A stretch of DNA of 23,623 nucleotides. Source: UBA1774 sp045223835 (GTDB lineage: Bacteria > Bacillota > Clostridia > Oscillospirales > Oscillospiraceae). The notes below the pieces were generated by a model. It did no database searches. It worked only from the letters and a program-made list of their open reading frames with translations, and was not told where the DNA came from. Below are positions 1 through 5,745 of this stretch, piece after piece (the first letter of the stretch is position 1; every line of letters begins with the position of its first letter). Position numbers and translations under genes: made by a program. The stretch lies in assembly GCA_045223835.1 (NCBI GenBank), contig JBGUZS010000101.1, forward strand, positions 1-23,623. Direction: 5' to 3'.

Positions 1-8
1 CGAAAATG

Positions 9-133
9 GTCATTGCGAAACCGGTGACCGATGTCACCGGTTGTGGCAATCCGTAACTCTCGTCCTTTTATTTTTAACATGACCAAGGGGACGAGAGAGC
101 AGATCGCCACGTCGCTTTGCTCCTCGCGATGAC
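9..133. repeat. Palindromic intergenic element (MITE/REP-like)
   Basis: The segment begins GTCATTGCGA (9-18) and ends TCGCGATGAC (124-133), imperfect terminal inverted repeats. Inside lie a second inverted pair, GTGGCAATC near 43 and GATCGCCAC near 105, and a third, CTCTCGTCC near 56 and GGACGAGAG near 90, so the whole element can fold into one long arm. The left arm has its own hairpin, AACCGGTGAC/GTCACCGGTT (19-42). Elements with these GTCATTGCGA...GTGGCAATC ends are, from memory, common between genes in Clostridia. No transposase is present, so it would be non-autonomous. An open frame crossing it on the minus strand is not taken as a gene. Confidence 0.6.
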
Positions 134-158
134 AAAACTGGGTTTGTCGACACGCTGA

Positions 159-188
159 GGGGACGCCCTGCCGGGCGTCCCCCTTTTT
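159..188 (+). terminator. Rho-independent terminator
   Basis: A 10-bp perfect stem, GGGGACGCCC (159-168) with GGGCGTCCCC (173-182), and a 4-nt loop, is followed by C and TTTTT. It terminates + strand transcription, presumably from a gene left of the window. Confidence 0.75.
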
Positions 189-200
189 CATTCTGTCCGC

Positions 201-240
201 CTGCCGGCCTTCGGTCTGCGCCGAAGGCCGGCAGCTTTTT
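201..240 (+). terminator. Second tandem terminator
   Basis: A 14-bp perfect stem, CTGCCGGCCTTCGG (201-214) with its complement (221-234), is followed by CTTTTT. The T run is on the + strand. The hairpin also sits 3 bp past the stop of the convergent minus-strand gene ending at 243, where it has an A run before it but no T run after it, so it may act weakly in both directions. Confidence 0.75.
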
Positions 241-242
241 CA

Positions 243-2054
243 TCAGGCGGCCTTTTCCGCAAGATAGGCGTCGTAGGCCTCCTGATACACAGCCAGGGCT
301 TCGTTCATGCCGATGGCCTCCAGGCCCGCCACGTAGGAATCCCATTCGTTCAGGGACTTGGAGTTGTCCACAAAGGCGATGTAGTTTTCCGAAATATAGG
401 TGCCGATGTCGCTGGAATACTGGTTGATCCGTTCCCGCTGTTCATCGGTGAAGGTAATGGCGGTGGGCCAGCGGTAGGCCGCGTCATAATCGTAATTCGC
501 CCAGTAAGTGTGGGCATAAACCGCCCCTTCGCCGCCGGGGAAGGAGTACCGCTGGAGGTGGTAGTGCATGCCGGGGTCCGTCAGCTCGTTGGAGAGATAG
601 ACGGTGGCCAGCATGGTCATGCTGGTGAGCTCGGGCGCGTAATAGAAGGGGGTGTATTCCCGCTCGCCCTGATCGTTATACTCCCAGGTCAGGCCCTCCA
701 CGCCCCAGGTGCAGAACATGGCGCCCTCCTCGCTGTACCGCCAGTCGACCCAGGTGACGGCGAGGGGGATGTTCTCGCAGGTGGCGCTGATGGCGGCGCT
801 GCCGTAATGGGTGCGGGTGGTATCGCCGCCCAGATGCAGCGTCTGTCCTTCGTACAGCAGGGGACGGCGGACCGGCACCCAGCCCACGCTGGCGTCCGGA
901 TCGATGCAGCCCGGATGCTCGGAGGCGCCGTTGGCGGAGAGCATGACGTAGGCCAGCTGGCCGTCGATCTTATCGTTGAAATCCTCGTCTGAGCTGAAGC
1001 TGGCCCAGTTGGGATCGATCAGGCCATCGTTGTACCACTGGTTGGCCATGGTCATAAGGGCGCGGTCATTGTCGTTCATGTTGGCGTGCTTGACCTGACC
1101 GTCCTGAACGTAAACCAGGCCGAAGCGGCTGGCGCAGAAATAGGTATCGTAGGCGGTCCAGGCATAGGTGCCGGACATCTCCAGGGTGGAGTAATAGGTC
1201 ATGGGGTAGGTGCACTTGTCAAACTGGCTCTGGCAGGCAGCAAGGGCGTCATGAAGATCGTCGAAGGTCTGGATGTCGTCGTTCGTCATGCCCAGCTTCT
1301 CCAGCCAGTCGCCCCGGAAGAAGTAGTCCATCTGGATCAGGCCCTGGTCCCAGAGGAAATAGAAGGTGGTGATCAGGTCGTCCTCCGTGAAGACGGAGTT
1401 GTAGGTGGCCTCATCCGTGGGGTCGCAGAGGGCCTGCCAGATGTAGTTGGGGCAGTATTCCCGGTAGTCGTAGATATTGATGAAGAATTCTTCCTCCACC
1501 ACGGCCTTCTTGAAGCTGCCGCTGGTATAGAAGAAGTTTGCGTTGCTCATGATATCGTCCAGATTGTCCGCCGCCAGGAGCACGGAGAAGTTCTCGCTCC
1601 GGGATTCGCCGGGAACGATGTCATACTCCACATGAACGCCGGTCTGCCGCTCCATCTCCACGGGGAAGGGGGATTCGGGATAGCCGCCCTCGTCCAGGAC
1701 GAATGGGATCCAGCAGGTGGTCCACATGGTGAGGATCTCGTCGCTGTTGGTCAGGGGCAGCTCATAGTTGTAGGGTCCGGTGGGCAGGCCCGCCGCGTCC
1801 ACATTGGGGTTGTTTCCCTTGGCGTAATGGTAGAAAACCCCGCCTTCCTCGGGCTCCTCCGTGGCGGGAGCTGCCGTCGCGGGAGCATCGGTGGGAGCGG
1901 CCCCGCCGTCTGTGGCCGCGGGGGTCTGGGCAGGGGCGTCGCCGCCGGGGGCCTTTGTGGTCTCCGGGGGGTTCGTGGTCCCGCCGCAGCCGCTGAACAG
2001 CGCCAGGATAAGCGCCGCGGCAAAAACCAGGGCCAGCACTCGTCTCTTTTTCAT
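243..2054 (-). CDS. Extracellular solute-binding lipoprotein (ABC transporter, family 1-like)
   Basis: A 603-residue exported lipoprotein. Residues 1-23 form a signal peptide with positive start, hydrophobic core and a lipobox ending FSGC, so Cys23 should be lipidated and the protein anchored outside the membrane. Residues about 24-72 are a Thr/Ala/Pro-rich flexible linker, usual in Clostridial binding lipoproteins. The rest has the size and pattern of large family 1 solute-binding proteins of the YtcQ/LipO kind, which deliver sugars or oligosaccharides to an ABC importer; the ligand cannot be read from sequence. The start is supported by AAGGAGG a few bases upstream and by a promoter at 2141-2169. 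No permease or ATPase gene lies beside it in the window; partners could lie left of base 1 or elsewhere. Confident of the class, not of the substrate. Confidence 0.85.
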   Translation of the reverse strand: MKKRRVLALVFAAALILALFSGCGGTTNPPETTKAPGGDAPAQTPAATDGGAAPTDAPATAAPATEEPEEGGVFYHYAKGNNPNVDAAGLPTGPYNYELPLTNSDEILTMWTTCWIPFVLDEGGYPESPFPVEMERQTGVHVEYDIVPGESRSENFSVLLAADNLDDIMSNANFFYTSGSFKKAVVEEEFFINIYDYREYCPNYIWQALCDPTDEATYNSVFTEDDLITTFYFLWDQGLIQMDYFFRGDWLEKLGMTNDDIQTFDDLHDALAACQSQFDKCTYPMTYYSTLEMSGTYAWTAYDTYFCASRFGLVYVQDGQVKHANMNDNDRALMTMANQWYNDGLIDPNWASFSSDEDFNDKIDGQLAYVMLSANGASEHPGCIDPDASVGWVPVRRPLLYEGQTLHLGGDTTRTHYGSAAISATCENIPLAVTWVDWRYSEEGAMFCTWGVEGLTWEYNDQGEREYTPFYYAPELTSMTMLATVYLSNELTDPGMHYHLQRYSFPGGEGAVYAHTYWANYDYDAAYRWPTAITFTDEQRERINQYSSDIGTYISENYIAFVDNSKSLNEWDSYVAGLEAIGMNEALAVYQEAYDAYLAEKAA

Positions 2055-2140
2055 TCTTTTCCTCCTTGTCTTTTCTATTCGGCTTTCGGGCGATCCGCCC
2101 TCCGGTCTTCCCGGGGAAAGCCTTACCGTCGATCATCCCT

Positions 2141-2169
2141 ATTGTAGTAATTGTCGGAGCATTATTCAA
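2141..2169 (-). promoter_or_regulatory. Sigma-A-type promoter of the binding lipoprotein
   Basis: On the minus strand TTGAAT (2169-2164), a 17-bp spacer and TACAAT (2146-2141) fit a housekeeping promoter. It would give a leader of about 80 nt before the start at 2054; the leader includes a small GGGCG/CGCCC hairpin. Confidence 0.6.
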
Positions 2170-2231
2170 TCCTATCTTTTGTTAAGTATCCTATCCGCCG
2201 CCGGGATTTCCGCCTTTTTTTCATATTTCTC

Positions 2232-2262
2232 TTGACATTGACGCGGCGTCAAATTGTATCCT
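2232..2262 (+). promoter_or_regulatory. MerR-type promoter/operator, copy 1
   Basis: TTGACA (2232-2237) and TATCCT (2257-2262) are separated by 19 bp, the over-long spacer typical of MerR-activated promoters. The spacer holds the perfect dyad TTGACGCGGCGTCAA (2238-2252), where a MerR dimer would bind and untwist the DNA. A near-identical site lies at 18771-18801. No MerR-family gene is in the window. The architecture is seen directly; the regulator is inferred. Confidence 0.75.
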
Positions 2263-2285
2263 GACCCCGGGAAGGAGGTATTCCC

Positions 2286-3031
2286 ATGCGTAAACTGCGT
2301 TTCTTGCTGCCCCTTCCGGGGCTGGTCCTGGTCCTGGCCGTGGTCCTGACCCTGTGCCCCCGGCCCGCCGCCGCATCCTTTGAGGAGTTATACGCCCGCC
2401 GGTACGCCCGCCAGCGGGACGTGAGCCCAAACGTGGATGTGATGAATTACGATTATCCGCTGCTCCGGGAAAAGGCAAGGGCGATCCTGGTGGTCCGGGC
2501 GGAGGACGACATGACCGTGGAAGCGGGAGCGGGCTATTCCCGGGGGAATAAGTACAATGAGCGGGATGTCCGCCGCTACTGGAAGCCCCGCACCCCCGCC
2601 GGGTGAAGGTGCTGCAGGTCATCAAGGGAAAAAACACGGAGGTCGGGGATTCGGTGTGGGTGCTGGATACCTGCGTGCTCACGGAGGAGGGCCTGCTGGC
2701 CCGGCAGGTATCCTGGCCCATGATGAAAGGCTGCGTCTATCTCCTGTTTCTGGACGGCGACCCGGCAGCCGCCCCGGAGGACGCCGGCGCCCGTCCCATC
2801 CTCTGGAACAACGGCTGGTTCGACCTGACCCACCTGAGCCTGAACGACCCCTTCTATCTTCCCGTCCTGACCGCCGCCCTGGCGGACAACGATCTGCTCT
2901 CCCAACGCCGCGCAGCGGCGCCGGGAGAAGGCGCGGATGCGCAGGGGAAGGACCTGATTCTCTCCACCCCCTGGACGGAGAAGGGCTATGCTCTGTCCCT
3001 CCGGAGCGCCCTGGTTGAGGAAACGGCGTGA
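2286..3031 (+). pseudogene. Secreted protein gene split by a -1 frameshift (function unknown)
   Basis: Two overlapping frames together read as one exported protein. The first (2286-2606) begins after GAAGGAGGT and encodes a signal peptide (hydrophobic about 7-23, cleavage near AAAS) and a start of a mature domain. The second (2603-3031) begins with VKVLQVIKG...VGDSVWVL, which resembles the middle of small secreted beta-rich Firmicute proteins in which a polypeptide continues ...VKVLKVLKG...VGD. The frames meet at a run of five C (2593-2597); a sixth C would join them as ...PRTPRRVKVL... with no stop, giving about 248 residues. The GTG at 2603 has no ribosome binding site. It is either a sequencing error in the C run or a real inactivation; translational slippage is less likely. 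Transcription should come from the MerR-type promoter 24 bp upstream. I cannot assign a function. Confidence 0.65.
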
Positions 3032-3082
3032 TCCGGTTTTTTCCGAAATGCGCGGCCCCCCGGTCCATCCGTCCCAGGGGGC

Positions 3083-3115
3083 AAAAATGCCGGGTGCGCA
3101 GCAGCGCACCCGGCA
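3083..3115 (-). terminator. Terminator of secG
   Basis: A 12-bp perfect stem, TGCCGGGTGCGC (3088-3099) with GCGCACCCGGCA (3104-3115), loop AGCA, is followed on the minus strand by TTTTT (3087-3083). It lies 16 bp past the secG stop. Confidence 0.85.
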
Positions 3116-3131
3116 GGTCTTTCTCTCTTAC

Positions 3132-3371
3132 TCAGGCAAGGATGTTCAGCAGGAGGGTCAGCACCACGAAGGCGATGGCGATCCACTTGGTCATCCGGGC
3201 CAGCTTGGCATCCACATCCTTGGCCTTGTTCTTGGCCAGGAAGGTATCGGCAACGCCGCCGATGGCCCCGGAGAGGCCGGCGCTCTTGCCGGACTGGAAC
3301 AGCACCACGGCCACCACGGCCAGGGCGGAGAGAAGCTGTATAATGGTCAGAATAATCATCCAGGCAGACAT
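3132..3371 (-). CDS. secG: Preprotein translocase subunit SecG
   Basis: A 79-residue membrane protein, the normal SecG size. It has two hydrophobic helices (about residues 4-24 and 55-75) separated by a loop containing the family hallmark LFQSGKSAGLSGAIGG and a short basic stretch. SecG is the small, non-essential subunit of the SecYEG channel that aids SecA-driven export. I chose the ATG at 3371, 11 nt after GGAAAGGG; a GTG four codons upstream abuts that motif too closely. The gene has its own promoter (3426-3454) and terminator (3083-3115), so it is a single-gene unit here. In many Firmicutes secG precedes rnr and smpB; they are absent in this window. Confidence 0.93.
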   Translation of the reverse strand: MSAWMIILTIIQLLSALAVVAVVLFQSGKSAGLSGAIGGVADTFLAKNKAKDVDAKLARMTKWIAIAFVVLTLLLNILA

Positions 3372-3425
3372 GGGAAACAACACCCTTTCCGTAATATACA
3401 GGACCGCCCGAAGACGGCGATAATC

Positions 3426-3454
3426 ATATTATCATGCTTTCTTCCCCAATGCAA
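3426..3454 (-). promoter_or_regulatory. secG promoter
   Basis: On the minus strand TTGCAT (3454-3449), 17 bp and TAATAT (3431-3426) form a plausible sigma-A promoter about 50 nt upstream of the secG start. Confidence 0.5.
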
Positions 3455-3543
3455 GCTTTATTTTGCAAAATTCCGGGCTTTTCAGAAGGCCTCAAGGTAT
3501 TGTATACTGACGGCAGGGATAATACGATATGGAGGTATTTGCC

Positions 3544-5559
3544 ATGATCTACCATGTTTCCGCCTCCGCCGCCCCGGGGGGCGATGGGAGCGAAAGCCGC
3601 CCCTTTGCCGCCATTCAGCAGGCGGCGGACCTGGCCCTGCCCGGGGACACGGTCCTGGTGCAGCCCGGCGTCTACCGGGAATGGGTGGACCCGAAGAACG
3701 GGGGCACCCCCGCCGCCCGGATCACCTACCGCAGCGCCGTCCCCCTGGGGGCGGTGATCACCGGAGCCGAACCCCTCCGGGGCTGGAAGGACGAGGGGGA
3801 CGGCGTCTGGTCCGTCCGCATCCCCAATTCCCGCTTCCCCGACCGGCATCCCTTCACCACCCTGGTGCAGGGGGACTGGTTCATGGCCTCCCATGTGGCC
3901 CACCTGGGGGATGTGTTCCTGGAGGGGAAGTCCATGTATGAGGTCCTGAGCCGGGAGGCGGTGAAGTCCCCCGCGCCCTCCAAGGCCTCCTGGGACCCGG
4001 AGTTCTCCCGGTACGTCTGGTATACGGAGCAGGATACCGAGCAGGACGCCACCCTGATCTGGGCCAATTTCCAGGGCCGTGACCCCAACCGGGAAAACGT
4101 GGAGATCAGCGTGCGGAAGCACGGCTTCTATCCCTCCCGCACCGGGGCGGGGTATATCACCCTCTCCGGCTTCGTCGTGCGCCAGGCCGCCACCCAGTGG
4201 GCGCCGCCCACCGCCTATCAGGAGGGGATGGTGGGCCCCCATTGGTCCAGGGGCTGGATCATCGAGGACTGCGAGATCGCGGAATCCAAGTGCAGCGGCA
4301 TCTCCCTGGGGAAATACCGTCAGCCGGAAAACGACAACAAATGGCTCCTGCGGAAGCTGAAGGACGGCACCCAGACGGAGCGGGACTGCATCCTCCAGGC
4401 CTGGCGGGAGGGCTGGCGGAAGGAGAACGTGGGCTCCCACGTCGTCCGCCGCTGCAATATCCATGACTGCGGGCAGACCGGCATCGTGGGCCACCTGGGG
4501 GGCGTGTTCTCGGTGATCGAGGACAACCATATCCACCATATCAACAATAAGCAGAACCTGGCGGGGGCGGAGATCGGGGGCATCAAGATGCATGCCGCCA
4601 TCGACGTGGTCTTCCGCCGGAACCATATCCACCACTGCACCCGGGGCATCTGGCTGGACTGGCAGGCCCAGGGCGCCCGGGTCACCGGGAACCTGTTCCA
4701 CGATAACGCCCTGCCCTTCCCCTGCCTGATGAACGACGAAGCCCTCCAGGGCTATGGGGAGGACCTGTTCATCGAGGTCTCCCATGGTCCCACCCTGGTG
4801 GACGACAATCTGATGCTCTCCCTCCGCTCCCTGCGCCTGGCCACCCAGGGCTGCGCATTTGTGCATAACCTCATCGCCGGGTCCATCTCCGCCGTGGGCC
4901 GGGGGGTGGATAACGGCTCCCTCACCCGCCCCTCTCCCCGGTACACCCCCTATCATGTGCCCCACAGCACGGATGTGGCGGGCTTCATGACCATTCTCCA
5001 CGGGGATATGCGCTTCGTGAACAACGTCTTCCTCCAGCAGGAGGTTCCGCCCTTCCTGGAGAAGGCCATGGAGAAGCTGAAGGACGACCCCTGGGATGAG
5101 GGGAACGTGGTGAGCGGCCTCCATGTCTTCGACTTCTGCCCGACGCAGGAGGAATGGCTCCGGGAGTTCCAGGGCTACTGCGGCATGGGCTCCCCCCCGA
5201 AGGACCGGTACTATATCCCTCTGCCCGTCTGGGCCGAGGGGAACATCTACCTGAACGGAGCCCGGCCCTGGGGGAAGGAGTCCGCCCCCGCCGCGCCGGC
5301 AGGAACCTACAGCTTCCGGCTCACGGAACGGGACGGGCAGCTCCTGCTGGAATCCGACCTGGGCGGGGCCCTGGCCGGGTTCGCCGCAAAGCCGGTGACT
5401 ACCGCAAGTCTGGAGCCCGCCTTTGAGCCGGAGCAGCCCTTTGAGGCGCCGGACGGCTCCCCCATCGCCTTCGACCGGGATTACCTGGGAAATGCCCGGG
5501 GCGCCTCTCCCCTCCCCGGCCCCTTCGCCGCCTGGAAAGACGCGGTCACAGTGGGATAA
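3544..5559 (+). CDS. Right-handed parallel beta-helix protein, probable carbohydrate-active enzyme
   Basis: A 671-residue protein without signal peptide or membrane segment. Residues about 5-75 carry the start typical of the pectate-lyase-like beta-helix class: an AAIQQAADLALPGDTV stretch and a VQPGVYREWV motif followed by ITYRSA. The middle (about 220-480) has short repeats rich in N, G and H, such as HVVRRCNIHDCGQTGI, VIEDNHIHHINN and FRRNHIHHCTRGI, which are beta-helix coils. Related large proteins include GH141-type glycosidases and polysaccharide lyases, so action on plant or host glycans, here on imported oligosaccharides inside the cell, is likely but unproven. The ATG at 3544 is chosen because GGAGG lies 7 nt upstream; an in-frame ATG at 3529 lies before that site. 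A terminator follows at once (5576). It is monocistronic, with no transporter beside it on the same strand. Confidence 0.75.
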   Translation: MIYHVSASAAPGGDGSESRPFAAIQQAADLALPGDTVLVQPGVYREWVDPKNGGTPAARITYRSAVPLGAVITGAEPLRGWKDEGDGVWSVRIPNSRFPDRHPFTTLVQGDWFMASHVAHLGDVFLEGKSMYEVLSREAVKSPAPSKASWDPEFSRYVWYTEQDTEQDATLIWANFQGRDPNRENVEISVRKHGFYPSRTGAGYITLSGFVVRQAATQWAPPTAYQEGMVGPHWSRGWIIEDCEIAESKCSGISLGKYRQPENDNKWLLRKLKDGTQTERDCILQAWREGWRKENVGSHVVRRCNIHDCGQTGIVGHLGGVFSVIEDNHIHHINNKQNLAGAEIGGIKMHAAIDVVFRRNHIHHCTRGIWLDWQAQGARVTGNLFHDNALPFPCLMNDEALQGYGEDLFIEVSHGPTLVDDNLMLSLRSLRLATQGCAFVHNLIAGSISAVGRGVDNGSLTRPSPRYTPYHVPHSTDVAGFMTILHGDMRFVNNVFLQQEVPPFLEKAMEKLKDDPWDEGNVVSGLHVFDFCPTQEEWLREFQGYCGMGSPPKDRYYIPLPVWAEGNIYLNGARPWGKESAPAAPAGTYSFRLTERDGQLLLESDLGGALAGFAAKPVTTASLEPAFEPEQPFEAPDGSPIAFDRDYLGNARGASPLPGPFAAWKDAVTVG

Positions 5560-5575
5560 AAAGCATAGAGGAAAA

Positions 5576-5613
5576 CCGGGCGGACGCGTTTTGCAGCGTC
5601 CGCCCGGACTTTA
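5576..5613 (+). terminator. Terminator of the beta-helix gene
   Basis: A 12-bp perfect stem, CCGGGCGGACGC (5576-5587) with GCGTCCGCCCGG (5596-5607), 8-nt loop, is followed by ACTTTAT. The T run is weak on +; on the minus strand the stem is followed by TTTTC, so it may serve both converging genes. Confidence 0.65.
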
Positions 5614-5705
5614 TGGTGCAGTTCACTCACGTCAGGAATAATCCCGCCTCGTTCCCTGCCGCGGAAGCAAAGCTTGCGGGATCTGCAGCGGAGCGTAATC
5701 CAACT

Positions 5706-5738
5706 CGAGCCGGAGCCGCTTTGCAGGGCTCCGGCTCG
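5706..5738. terminator. Hairpin past the stop of the large lipoprotein gene
   Basis: A 12-bp perfect stem, CGAGCCGGAGCC (5706-5717) with GGCTCCGGCTCG (5727-5738), 9-nt loop, lies 7 bp past the minus-strand stop at 5746. No T run on either side, so it is a transcript-end stabiliser or a weak terminator. A smaller hairpin (CCGC..AAGC/GCTT-GCGG, 5659-5679) lies between it and the terminator at 5576. Confidence 0.45.
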
Positions 5739-5745
5739 AAGCGCG

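Noticed and set aside
34..345. Minus-strand open frame of 103 codons
   Set aside because: It runs through the palindromic element and two terminators and overlaps the end of the lipoprotein gene; the apparent peptide is the kind produced by translating this repeat type.
2055..2140. Riboswitch in the leader of the first lipoprotein
   Set aside because: Only a short GGGCG/CGCCC hairpin is present; no known aptamer pattern is recognised.
1086..2147. Long + strand open frame opposite the first lipoprotein
   Set aside because: Antisense shadow of a GC-rich gene; low-complexity Gly/Val/His-rich translation, and the minus frame has a lipobox, ribosome binding site and promoter.
3424..5124. Minus-strand 566-codon frame opposite the beta-helix gene
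   Set aside because: Antisense shadow with biased composition; it also spans the secG promoter and the divergent intergenic region.
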